A DNA stretch of 19,983 nt from DASUSH01 sp036375215 (GTDB taxonomy: Bacteria > Actinomycetota > Thermoleophilia > Solirubrobacterales > 70-9): positions 1-19,983 of the forward strand of contig DASUSH010000045.1 of assembly GCA_036375215.1 (NCBI GenBank). The letters run 5' to 3'. Below, piece by piece: positions 1 to 6,549 of the stretch. Position 1 is the first letter of the stretch, and the number at the start of each line of letters is the position of its first letter. Position numbers and translations under genes: made by a program. The notes beneath the pieces are model-generated. The model ran no database searches. It saw only the letters and a program-made list of their open reading frames with translations, and was not told where the DNA came from.

Positions 1-1
1 C

Positions 2-514
2 GACCGGATCGAGAAGGTCGAGAACATCCCCGACTTCCTCCAGGGCGTGAAGGACAAGAAGGAACGCCTGATGGGCTTCGGCCACCGCGTGTACAAGAAC
101 TACGATCCGCGCGCGCGGATCATCAAGAAACACGTCGACGAGGTGCTCGAGGCGACCGGCGACAACCCGCTCCTCGAGATCGCGACAGAGCTCGAGAAGC
201 GCGCCCTGGACGACGAGTTCTTCACCGAGCGCAAGCTCTACCCGAACGTCGACTTCTACTCGGGCCTGATCTACGAGGCCCTCGGCATCCCCACCGACAT
301 GTTCACGGTGATCTTCGCGATTCCGCGGACATCCGGTTGGGTAGCGCAGTGGATGGAGATGCGCGAGGACCCGGAGACGAAGATCGCCCGGCCCCGCCAG
401 ATCTACACCGGCAAGCGCGACGACGACTACGTCCCGATATCGGAGCGCACCGGCGAGGAGAAGATCACCGGGCCGCCCGCGAAACGGCCGAAGCTGCCGC
501 GCCGCGGGGCCTAG
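2..514 (+). CDS. gltA: Citrate synthase, C-terminal part (5' end outside window)
   Basis: Citrate synthase condenses oxaloacetate and acetyl-CoA to citrate, the entry step of the TCA cycle, in the cytoplasm. The reading frame is open from base 2, so the gene starts before the window; only about 170 C-terminal residues are present. Family landmarks are clear. GFGHRVYKNYDPRA carries the catalytic His of the GHRVYK motif. NVDFYSG carries the catalytic Asp. IPRTSGWVAQW and ARPRQIYTG hold the conserved substrate-binding Arg residues. The last ~25 residues (GEEKITGPPAKRPKLPRRGA) are a basic, proline-rich tail beyond the usual family end. The TAG stop at 512-514 is followed in the same frame by another open stretch (see the next gene). 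Whether this is the si-citrate synthase or a 2-methylcitrate synthase paralogue cannot be settled from the C-terminus, but aconitase and 2-oxoglutarate dehydrogenase nearby favour the TCA enzyme. Confidence 0.95.
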   Translation, partial: DRIEKVENIPDFLQGVKDKKERLMGFGHRVYKNYDPRARIIKKHVDEVLEATGDNPLLEIATELEKRALDDEFFTERKLYPNVDFYSGLIYEALGIPTDMFTVIFAIPRTSGWVAQWMEMREDPETKIARPRQIYTGKRDDDYVPISERTGEEKITGPPAKRPKLPRRGA

Positions 515-523
515 GGCGAGGCG

Positions 524-865
524 CTGGCGACCTACAAGCTCACGATCCGGCGCGGCTCGGAGGTCGCGCGTGAGCGGTACGAGAGGCTCGGCGACGCGGT
601 CGAGGCGATGCGCGAGGAAGCCGAGGAGGTGGTCGCCGAGGGACCGCTCCCGGAGCGCAAGATGATCCGCGACTACGCGCCCGAGACCCAGGTCGCCGCC
701 CGCCTCGAGATCTCGAGCGGCGGCTTGATCGGCGGCGACACCGCCGGTGTCGACGTCATGGGCGACGGGCGGATGGTCCCCTTCCGCGGCGGCGTCGTCC
801 GGCGCGAGCTCGAGCCGAAGGGCAGCCAGACCGTCTTCGACGCGGTCCGCAAGGCGCTCCGGTGA
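524..865 (+). CDS. Conserved-looking small protein of unknown function, probable CTG start
   Basis: I do not recognise this 113-residue protein. It is acidic at the N-terminus with a helical stretch rich in Arg and Glu (about residues 10-40), then a Gly-rich beta-looking part (SSGGLIGGDTAGVDVMGDGRM, FRGGVV). The only ATG in frame is at 608. However, codons from 524 to 607 have the same near-total G/C third positions as the rest and give a sensible N-terminus (ATYKLTIRRGSEVARERYERL), so coding clearly begins earlier. No ATG, GTG or TTG lies in frame between the citrate synthase stop and 608; CTG at 524 is the only near-cognate start at the right place. AGGG at 513-516 lies seven bases before it and could serve as ribosome binding site. 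The gene sits 9 bases after gltA and overlaps the next gene by 4 bases, so the three are very likely co-transcribed. Confidence 0.7.
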   Translation: MATYKLTIRRGSEVARERYERLGDAVEAMREEAEEVVAEGPLPERKMIRDYAPETQVAARLEISSGGLIGGDTAGVDVMGDGRMVPFRGGVVRRELEPKGSQTVFDAVRKALR

Positions 866-1167
866 GCGAGGGCGTCCCGAAGGGCAGCGTCGCCGCGGGC
901 ACGCGGGTCCGCCTGCCGGAGGGCGCGGAGCCGCCGGTCGAGGTGTTCGTGAACGGCGTGCGCCGGAGCGAGGGCGTCGACTTCCGGATCGAGCGCGACC
1001 ACGTCGTCTTCGCCGAGCCGATCGTGAAGGAGCAGGTCTCGGGGGCGCGCTGGATCGCGATGTTCCTCGGCCTCTTCGGCAGCTACGGCAAGAACGAGAT
1101 CGTCGACGTGCAGTACCAGAGCGGCGGCGCGGCGAAGCTGATCTCGGACGCCGAGATCCTGCCCTGA
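862..1167 (+). CDS. Small protein of unknown function, beta-rich, translationally coupled
   Basis: This 101-residue protein starts with GTG at 862, which overlaps the upstream TGA stop in a GTGA arrangement, pointing to translational coupling. I cannot assign a function. Residues about 28-55 read EVFVNGVRRSEGVDFRIERDHVVFAEPI. That is the pattern 'V-N-G-x(5)-G-x-D-[YF]-x(5,6)-h-h-F' found in small beta-sandwich modules, for example in phage fibre and other extracellular proteins; this is only a fold hint. A short hydrophobic stretch (WIAMFLGLFGSYG, about residues 64-76) could be a membrane-contacting helix or a buried strand. There is no signal peptide. Its position after gltA and the unknown gene at 524 suggests a shared role with that gene, but nothing in the sequence shows what it is. 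The stop lies 15 bases before the convergent acyl-CoA dehydrogenase stop. Confidence 0.75.
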   Translation: MSEGVPKGSVAAGTRVRLPEGAEPPVEVFVNGVRRSEGVDFRIERDHVVFAEPIVKEQVSGARWIAMFLGLFGSYGKNEIVDVQYQSGGAAKLISDAEILP

Positions 1168-1182
1168 GGGCCGCGCTCGGGC

Positions 1183-2163
1183 TCAGCCGAGGCCGGCGAA
1201 GCTCGCGACGCGGTCGCGGTGGGCGCCGGCGGAGCCGAGGAGCTCGCCCGAGACCTTCGCCCGCTTGAGCAGGAACTGGAGGTCGTGCTCCCAGGTGAAG
1301 CCGATCCCGCCGAGCACCTGCAGGGTCGAGGACGTCACGGTCCAGGCCGAGTCCGAGGCGCGCGCCTTCGCCATGTGCGCGGCGTACGGAAGCGTCTCGG
1401 GCTCGGCGTCGGCGCACCAGGCCGCGTACAGGGTGAGCGAGCGCGCCTCCTCGACGTCCCAGAGCATGTCGGCGCAGCGGTGCGAGACGGCCTGGTAGGC
1501 GCCGATCGGCCGCCCGAACTGCTCGCGCTCCTTCGCGTACTCGACGGCCATCTCGAGCGCCCGCTGGGCGATGCCGACCAGCTCGGCGGCGAGGGCGACC
1601 ATCGGCACGTGCATCCCGCTCTCACCGGCGAGCGCGTCGCCGCCGGAGGCGGAGGCTCGCGCGTAGGTGCGCGTCTGGTCGATCAGGTCGAGCGATTCGA
1701 CCTCGGCCGCGGACGGCTCGACGATGCCGGCCCCGGGCAGGACCAGCAGCGCAGCGCCGTCCGCGTCGACGACGATCGCGGGCTGCTCCTGCTCGAGCGC
1801 AACCGTGCCGCGCGACTCGCCCGAGGCGATCCCCGGAAGCCACCTGTCGCGCTGCTCGTCGGAGCCGGCGACCGAGATGACGTGCGCCGCGATCGCGTTC
1901 GAGAGGAACGGGACGGCGGCGCAGGTGTAGCCGAGCTCCTCGCAGAGGATCGCCAGCTCGACCGTGCCGAGGCCCTGCCCGCCATGCTGCTCGTCGATCG
2001 CGATCCCCGGCCAGCCGAGGTCGCAGATCTCCTTCCAGAGGTCCTCGTCGCGGGTCTTCGCCTCGGCGTGCTCGCGCACCCGCGAGAGCGGCGAGCGCTT
2101 GGCGAGCATCTCGCGCGCGGTGTCGCGGATCGCCTGCTGCTCGTCGTTGAATCCGAAGTCCAC
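1183..2163 (-). CDS. Acyl-CoA dehydrogenase, short subunit (FadE28/ChsE-like)
   Basis: Acyl-CoA dehydrogenases introduce an alpha,beta double bond into acyl-CoA using FAD and pass electrons to ETF. At 326 residues this one is shorter than the usual ~380-390. The N-terminal helical domain is present (residues 1-120). The central beta domain is much reduced (about 121-185). The C-terminal helical domain is intact, with KEREQFGRPIGAYQAVSHRCADM at 211-233 and QVLGGIGFTWEHDLQ at 282-296. The IEGGT-type segment that carries the catalytic Glu in many family members is absent from the C-terminus (GELLGSAGAHRDR). Short ACADs of this shape are known to pair with a full-length partner as alpha2beta2 heterotetramers, for example in mycobacterial steroid side-chain degradation. 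The full-length gene directly upstream (21-base gap) fits that. Start: GTG with a strong GGAGAGG seven bases before it. Confidence 0.88.
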   Translation of the reverse strand: MDFGFNDEQQAIRDTAREMLAKRSPLSRVREHAEAKTRDEDLWKEICDLGWPGIAIDEQHGGQGLGTVELAILCEELGYTCAAVPFLSNAIAAHVISVAGSDEQRDRWLPGIASGESRGTVALEQEQPAIVVDADGAALLVLPGAGIVEPSAAEVESLDLIDQTRTYARASASGGDALAGESGMHVPMVALAAELVGIAQRALEMAVEYAKEREQFGRPIGAYQAVSHRCADMLWDVEEARSLTLYAAWCADAEPETLPYAAHMAKARASDSAWTVTSSTLQVLGGIGFTWEHDLQFLLKRAKVSGELLGSAGAHRDRVASFAGLG

Positions 2164-2184
2164 TGCCGTTCCTCTCCAGGGCGT

Positions 2185-3324
2185 CTAGCGCAGCTTGGGT
2201 AGCCCGAGCACCCGCTCGGCGACGATGTTCTTGAGGATCTCGGTCGTGCCGCCCTCGATCGAGTTGGCGCGGGCGCGCAGGAACCGGTAGGCCCACAGCG
2301 AGTCGCGCTCGAGCAGCTCGATGCCGCCGATCGAGATCGCGAGCTCCGTCATCGCCTGGTTGGCGTAGGACCACTGCAGCTTCGCGACCGAGCCCTCGGG
2401 CCCGGGGATGCCTACCTTCATCGTCTGCGTCAGCGCCCGCATCGCGCCCAGCCGCAGGCCCTCGATCCCGATCCGCAGCCGCGCGATCTTGTCGCGGACG
2501 AGCGGGTCCTCGGCGAGCCCCTTCTCCTTCGCCATCTCGGCGAGCTCGTCGAGGGCGATCCGAAGCTGCAGCGCCGCCGAGGCACCGAGGCCGGCGCGCT
2601 CGTGCATCAGCGTCGTGATCGCGACGTTCCAGCCGTTGCCGACGCCCCCGATCACGTTCTCGTCGGGGACCTCGGCCTCCTCGATGAAGAGCTCGTTGAA
2701 CTCGGACTCGCCGGTGATCTGGCGCAGCGGCCGGACGTCGACGGCGTCCTGCTCCATGTCGCAGATGAAGTAGGTGATCCCCTTGTGCTTGGGCGCGTCG
2801 GGGTCGGTGCGGGCGAGCAGCATGCACCACTTCGCCTCGTGGGCGAAGGTCGTCCATACCTTCTGGCCGGTGATCTTCCAGCCGCCGTTTGACTTCACCG
2901 CCTTGGTCTTCAGCGAGGCGAGGTCGGAGCCCGACTCGGGCTCGGAGAAGCCCTGGCACCAGATCTCCTCGGCGGAGAGGATCGGGTCGAGGAAGCGCTC
3001 TTTCTGGTCCTCGTCGCCGTGGGCGATCACGACCGGCCCGCCCATGACGAGGCCGAGCACGTTCGCCGGGCGCGGCACCTTCGCACGCGCCATCTCCTCG
3101 GAGGCGATCGCCTGCTCGATCAGCGTCGCGCCCCGGCCGCCGTACTCCTTCGGCCAGGAGATCCCGGCCCAGCCGCCGCCGTGGAGGGCCTTCTGCCACT
3201 TGCGCTGGAACTCGAACTCGGCCTGATCGCCGCCGCCGGGCCCCTCCCCCGGGTGGTTGGCCTCGAGCCAGGCGCGCAGCTCGTCCCGGAAGGCCTCTTC
3301 CTCTGCGGTGAGCGTCAGGTCCAT
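2185..3324 (-). CDS. Acyl-CoA dehydrogenase, full-length subunit (FadE29/ChsE-like)
   Basis: A complete 379-residue acyl-CoA dehydrogenase. The N-terminal helical domain (to ~120) is followed by the flavin/substrate beta-domain motif WCQGFSEPESGSDLASL (122-138) and ITGQKVWTTFAHEAKW (151-166). The C-terminal helical domain ends in NSIEGGTTEILKNIVAERVLGLPK. Glu357 in IEGGT is at the position of the catalytic base of medium-chain-type ACADs, although some family members use a Glu elsewhere. It starts with ATG at 3324 and is followed after 21 bases by the short ACAD. By analogy with known paired ACADs, the two probably form one enzyme acting on a bulky or branched acyl-CoA; the substrate cannot be read from the sequence. 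It lies 54 bases downstream of the small membrane-protein gene on the same strand and may belong to the same transcript as the lipid genes further upstream. Confidence 0.92.
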   Translation of the reverse strand: MDLTLTAEEEAFRDELRAWLEANHPGEGPGGGDQAEFEFQRKWQKALHGGGWAGISWPKEYGGRGATLIEQAIASEEMARAKVPRPANVLGLVMGGPVVIAHGDEDQKERFLDPILSAEEIWCQGFSEPESGSDLASLKTKAVKSNGGWKITGQKVWTTFAHEAKWCMLLARTDPDAPKHKGITYFICDMEQDAVDVRPLRQITGESEFNELFIEEAEVPDENVIGGVGNGWNVAITTLMHERAGLGASAALQLRIALDELAEMAKEKGLAEDPLVRDKIARLRIGIEGLRLGAMRALTQTMKVGIPGPEGSVAKLQWSYANQAMTELAISIGGIELLERDSLWAYRFLRARANSIEGGTTEILKNIVAERVLGLPKLR

Positions 3325-3375
3325 GCGGCGGACCGGGGACGCTATCCGACCGGCCGCCCCCGCCGCGTCGCGACC

Positions 3376-3386
3376 GGGTCAGATCC
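3376..3386. repeat. Degenerate copy of the GGGGTC(A/T)GACCCC palindrome (GGGTCAGATCC)
   Basis: This 11-base element matches the left arm and centre of the palindromic repeat found at 5361, 5412, 8732, 10213 and 10255. It overlaps the end of the small membrane-protein gene, whose TGA stop (minus strand, 3379-3381) lies within the element. Confidence 0.45.
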
Positions 3387-3765
3387 AGGGGTTGAGCGGG
3401 AGCTTCAGGAAGCTCGCGGCGCGGCGGCGCAGGAGCCAGCGCAGGCCGGGCTCCGCGGAGTCGTCCGCCGCGGGTCCCGGCTCCAGGTCCGCTTCGGCGA
3501 GGACGCCGTCGCGATAGCCGGCGCTCGGCTCATCGACGTCGTGGTCGCGCTCGTAGGCGACGACGCCCCAGGCGTAGGCGCCGAGGACGGCGCCGAAGAG
3601 GACGAACGCGAGGATCACGGCGGGGTGGGCGAGCTCGCGGATGAGCGCGCCGAGGAGAGCGGCGGGAAGCGCGACCAGGGTCGCGCCGGCGATCGCACCC
3701 AGGAGCATGCTGCGCCGCGCCGACGCAGGCAGCCGCTGCTCCTGCTCTGGCTCGTTCCCTGCCAT
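3379..3765 (-). CDS. Small two-helix membrane protein, unknown function
   Basis: A 128-residue protein with two predicted membrane helices, at about residues 19-42 (ML-LGAIAGATLVALPAALLGAL) and 47-71 (HPAVILAFVLFGAVLGAYAWGVV). These are followed by an acidic stretch (YERDHDVDEPSAGYRDGVLAEADLEPGP) and a basic C-terminal helix (LRWLLRRRAASFLKL). Both termini are probably cytoplasmic. No family is recognised. The chosen start is the ATG at 3763-3765; a longer open frame exists upstream but runs antisense to nothing conserved and into the UbiA gene, so it is not used. The protein ends in NPWI, and its TGA stop falls inside a copy of the palindromic repeat at 3376-3386. It lies between the UbiA-family gene (62 bases upstream) and the ACAD pair on the same strand. 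Confidence 0.75.
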   Translation of the reverse strand: MAGNEPEQEQRLPASARRSMLLGAIAGATLVALPAALLGALIRELAHPAVILAFVLFGAVLGAYAWGVVAYERDHDVDEPSAGYRDGVLAEADLEPGPAADDSAEPGLRWLLRRRAASFLKLPLNPWI

Positions 3766-3827
3766 CGACTGGCGGTTACCCACGCCGCGCCGCGGGAAAC
3801 GGCGGGGCGCGATCCTGCAGGCGCGCC

Positions 3828-4772
3828 TTAAAAGACGTAGAGCAGGAACAGCGCCGTGCCCACCCAGACGACCGCGGCGGCGATCATGCCCGGGTCGCGG
3901 GTGAGGATCTCGTCGGTCGAGCGGGTGTCCGCGCGGTCGTAGATCAGGTAGAGGTAGCGGAAGATCCCGTAGAGCACGGGCGGCGCCGTCGCCAGCATCT
4001 CCGAGCCGATGAAGGGCGAGTCGACCGCGTAGACCGCATAGCTGATGATCGCGGCCGCGGTGACCATCGCGATCATCTGGTCGAGGAACGGGAGCGAGTA
4101 GTGCTCGAGCACGGGGCGGGTCTCCCCGGTCTCCCCGAGCTCCTCCTCCATCGCCTCCTGGCGGCGCTTGGTGAAGCCGAGGAAGAGGGCGAGCATCCCG
4201 GTGCAGATCAAGAGCCACTCCGAGGCCTGGACGTCGACCGCGACAGCGCCCGCGACCACGCGCAGGATGAAGAGGCCGGCGATCGTCATCACGTCGACGA
4301 TCACGAGTCGCTTGAGGAGCAGCGAGTACGCGGCGGTCGCGACGCCATATCCGGCGACGAGCCCGGCGACCTCGGCCGACACCGTGAACCCGATCGCGAT
4401 CGCGCCCGCGGCGAGGGCGACGCCCGCCGCGCCCGCGAGCCGCGGGGTGAGCTCGCCCGCCGCGATCGGCCGCCGCCGCTTCTCGTGGTGGCGGCGGTCG
4501 TGAGCCGCGTCGCGCAGATCGTTCAGCAGGTAGCCGGCGCTCGAGATCGCGCAGAACGCGACGAAGGTGAGGATCGCCGCGACCAGCGGGTCGACCTCGT
4601 CGAACTGGCGCGAGAAGACGAGCCCGGCGAAGACGAGCAGGTTCTTGACCCACTCCCCCGGCCGCATCGCGACCAGGAGCGCCCGTGCGGGCGAGCGTCG
4701 CGGCGTCGGCGATGGCACAGGCGGCGGCATCTCGGAACCGGCGCGGGGCCGCTCCCCGGTGAGCGTCTCCAT
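3828..4772 (-). CDS. UbiA-family decaprenyl-phosphate phosphoribosyltransferase-like protein
   Basis: A 314-residue polytopic membrane protein of the UbiA superfamily. The closest familiar relative is decaprenyl-phosphate 5-phosphoribosyltransferase (mycobacterial Rv3806c), which transfers phosphoribose from PRPP to a polyprenyl phosphate. Signatures: AMRPGEWVKNLLVFAG at 35-50; the first Asp-rich motif NDLRDAAHD (N84, D85, D88, D92) followed by KRRRPIAAGEL; the second motif region VIVDVMTIAGLFILRVVAGA (D160); and LFLGFTKRRQE at 197-206. About eight or nine hydrophobic helices follow a 30-residue Pro-rich cytoplasmic leader. The start is the ATG at 4770-4772; no clear Shine-Dalgarno is seen, but TACACT lies nine bases upstream and may be a -10 box of a leaderless message. 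The DprE1 and DprE2 partners of the mycobacterial pathway are not in the window. The neighbours are an alkyl-DHAP synthase-like and an acyl-CoA reductase-like gene instead, so the true prenyl acceptor is uncertain. Confidence 0.85.
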   Translation of the reverse strand: METLTGERPRAGSEMPPPVPSPTPRRSPARALLVAMRPGEWVKNLLVFAGLVFSRQFDEVDPLVAAILTFVAFCAISSAGYLLNDLRDAAHDRRHHEKRRRPIAAGELTPRLAGAAGVALAAGAIAIGFTVSAEVAGLVAGYGVATAAYSLLLKRLVIVDVMTIAGLFILRVVAGAVAVDVQASEWLLICTGMLALFLGFTKRRQEAMEEELGETGETRPVLEHYSLPFLDQMIAMVTAAAIISYAVYAVDSPFIGSEMLATAPPVLYGIFRYLYLIYDRADTRSTDEILTRDPGMIAAAVVWVGTALFLLYVF

Positions 4773-4835
4773 GGTCGGATGAGTGTAGGTCCGCGGGGCC
4801 GCCGAGATCGCAAGCGCCGATCCGGGCGCGCCTGG

Positions 4836-6536
4836 CTACGGGTCGATCAGGACGCCCGGGTTGAGGATCGAGTCCGGGTCGACGGCGCGCTTCGCGGCGC
4901 GCAGGGCCTCGGCGAAGGCTTCGGGGCGCTGGCGGTCGTACCACGGCCGGTGGTCGCGGCCGACCGCGTGGTGGTGGGTGATCGTCCCGCCCGCGGCGAT
5001 CACCGCGTCGGAGGCGGCGGCCTTGATCTCGTCCCACTGATCGACCTCGGAGCCGCGGCGCCCCGGAGCGAGGACCGTGTAGTACGGCGCGGGGCCGTCG
5101 GGGTAGACGTGGGTGAAGCGGCACGAGACCCGCGCCGCGCCCGGCCCCTCGGCGGGCGCGCCGGTGACCTCGGCGGCCGCGTCGCGGACCGCCGCCGAGA
5201 CCCCCGCGTGGAAGTCGCCGAACCGGTCCCAGGTGATCGCGGTCTCGAACGTGTCCGAGATGACGCCGCAGGCGACGAGGGTGTCGCGCAGGTAGGGCGC
5301 GGCGAGGAAGGCGTGGCGCCAGCTGTCGACTGCGTCGGCGGCGCCGTGGGACGCGGGCGCGGGGTCAGACCCCCGTGTGCCGCCACTGCCCTGCGTGGCG
5401 CCGCGGGTAGTGGGGTCAGATCCCGTTCTAGGGTTCGCCGACCCCTTCACCTCCCCGGGCTCGCCGCCGTGGGCGCGGGCGATCTCGACCGCGGCCGACA
5501 TCGCGGCCTCAACCGGGACGTGCGCGGACTCGAAGCCGAGCACGAGCACCGCCGCCGAGCCGTCGCCGGCCCCGGAGGTCTCCGCCTCGAGCGCGTCGAG
5601 GAGGCGGCAATTCGAGGGGTTGAGGCCCGACTGGGCGAGCTCGCGCACGGCCTCCGCCCCGGCCTCGAAGCTCGCGAACCGGACCCCGCAGGAGAGCTTC
5701 GCGGTCGGCCGCGGGCGCACCCGCACCCAGGCCTCGGTGATCACGCCGAGCGTCCCCTCGGACCCGATCAGGAACCGATCGGGGCTGGGGCCCGCCCCGG
5801 ACCCCGGCAGCCTCCGGCTCTCCCACTCACCGGCCGGCGTGATCGCCCGCACCGACTCGACGAGGTCGTCGATGTGCGTGTAGAGCGTCGCGAAGTGGCC
5901 GCCGGCGCGGGTCGCCACCCATCCGCCCAGGGTCGAGTACTCGAACGACTGCGGGAAGTGGCGCAGGGTCAGTCCGCGCTCGCGCAGGGCGTCCTCGAGG
6001 GCCGGCCCCGGCATCCCGGCCTGAATCCGCGCCGCGCCCGAGAGCTCGTCGACCTGGAGAACCCGGTCGAGGCGGCCGAGGTCGATCGTCACCGCCCCGG
6101 GGTACTCCTCACCAAGGCGCGGCTCGACGCCGCCGACGACGCTCGTGCCGCCGCCGTACGGGATCGCCGCCAGCCCTTCCCCGGCACACCAGGCGAGCAC
6201 CGACTCGAGCTCCGCCTCGTCGCCCGGGCGGGCGACGAGGTCCGGCGGGTTCGGGAACTCGCCGCGAAAGCCCCGCACCACGTCGCGGTACGCCTTGCCG
6301 AGCGCGTGGGAGACGCGGTCGTGGCGGTCCGCGCTCAGGATCCCGGCGAGGCCCGCCGGCGCCTCGACCCGCGGCTCGCGCAGCTCCACTTCGGCGAGGG
6401 GCACGGGCTCCTCGATCCGGTCGACCTCGAAGCCGAGCCGCTCGTGGACGGCTGCCGCCGCCGCCTCGAGCCCGGCCCGGTCCGGCTGCTGGTCCTCCCA
6501 GCCCCAGCCCCAGTGCTTGCGCCGGCGAGCGCTCAC
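4836..6536 (-). CDS. agpS: Alkyl-dihydroxyacetone-phosphate synthase-like FAD-linked oxidase
   Basis: Alkyl-DHAP synthase (AGPS) replaces the acyl chain of acyl-DHAP by a fatty alcohol, making the first ether bond of ether lipids. This 566-residue protein has the AGPS hallmarks: the N-terminal KHWGWGWED (7-15), the FAD-binding segment IPYGGGTSVVGG (125-136), PQSFEYSTLGGWVATRAGG (195-213), LIGSEGTLGVITEAWVR (256-272), SWRHAFLAAPYLRD (405-418), CRFTHVYPDGPAPYYTV (472-488) and the active-site HHHAVGRDHRPWY (521-533). His521-523 correspond to the catalytic His triplet of AGPS and Tyr485 or Tyr486 to its active-site Tyr. It is shorter than human AGPS (no peroxisomal leader). Residues ~366-400 are a low-complexity insert (two GSDP motifs) encoded by the palindromic repeat doublet at 5361-5424. 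The start is GTG, 13 bases after the reductase stop, so the two genes are coupled. Other flavoproteins of this family act on other substrates, so the reaction is inferred. Confidence 0.85.
   Translation of the reverse strand: MSARRRKHWGWGWEDQQPDRAGLEAAAAAVHERLGFEVDRIEEPVPLAEVELREPRVEAPAGLAGILSADRHDRVSHALGKAYRDVVRGFRGEFPNPPDLVARPGDEAELESVLAWCAGEGLAAIPYGGGTSVVGGVEPRLGEEYPGAVTIDLGRLDRVLQVDELSGAARIQAGMPGPALEDALRERGLTLRHFPQSFEYSTLGGWVATRAGGHFATLYTHIDDLVESVRAITPAGEWESRRLPGSGAGPSPDRFLIGSEGTLGVITEAWVRVRPRPTAKLSCGVRFASFEAGAEAVRELAQSGLNPSNCRLLDALEAETSGAGDGSAAVLVLGFESAHVPVEAAMSAAVEIARAHGGEPGEVKGSANPRTGSDPTTRGATQGSGGTRGSDPAPASHGAADAVDSWRHAFLAAPYLRDTLVACGVISDTFETAITWDRFGDFHAGVSAAVRDAAAEVTGAPAEGPGAARVSCRFTHVYPDGPAPYYTVLAPGRRGSEVDQWDEIKAAASDAVIAAGGTITHHHAVGRDHRPWYDRQRPEAFAEALRAAKRAVDPDSILNPGVLIDP
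5361..5424. repeat. Palindromic repeat doublet inside the AGPS-like gene
   Basis: GGGGTCAGACCCC at 5361-5373 and GGGGTCAGATCCC at 5412-5424 flank a small hairpin (CGCCAC at 5381-5386 pairing with GTGGCG at 5395-5400). The layout palindrome-hairpin-palindrome is the same as at 10213-10267. On the minus strand both palindromes are read in the frame that gives Gly-Ser-Asp-Pro. The doublet is a whole number of codons in effect, because the AGPS frame continues correctly on both sides. Confidence 0.7.
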
Positions 6537-6549
6537 CGGCCGGCGCTCG

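Noticed and set aside
1161..1191. Hairpin between the small gene at 862-1167 and the convergent ACAD gene
   Set aside because: CTCGG/CCGAG gives only five pairs, and such GC-rich matches are common by chance here.
1622..3199. 525-codon minus-strand frame overlapping both acyl-CoA dehydrogenases
   Set aside because: Out-of-frame product of the ACAD genes, Arg-rich and without any family motif.
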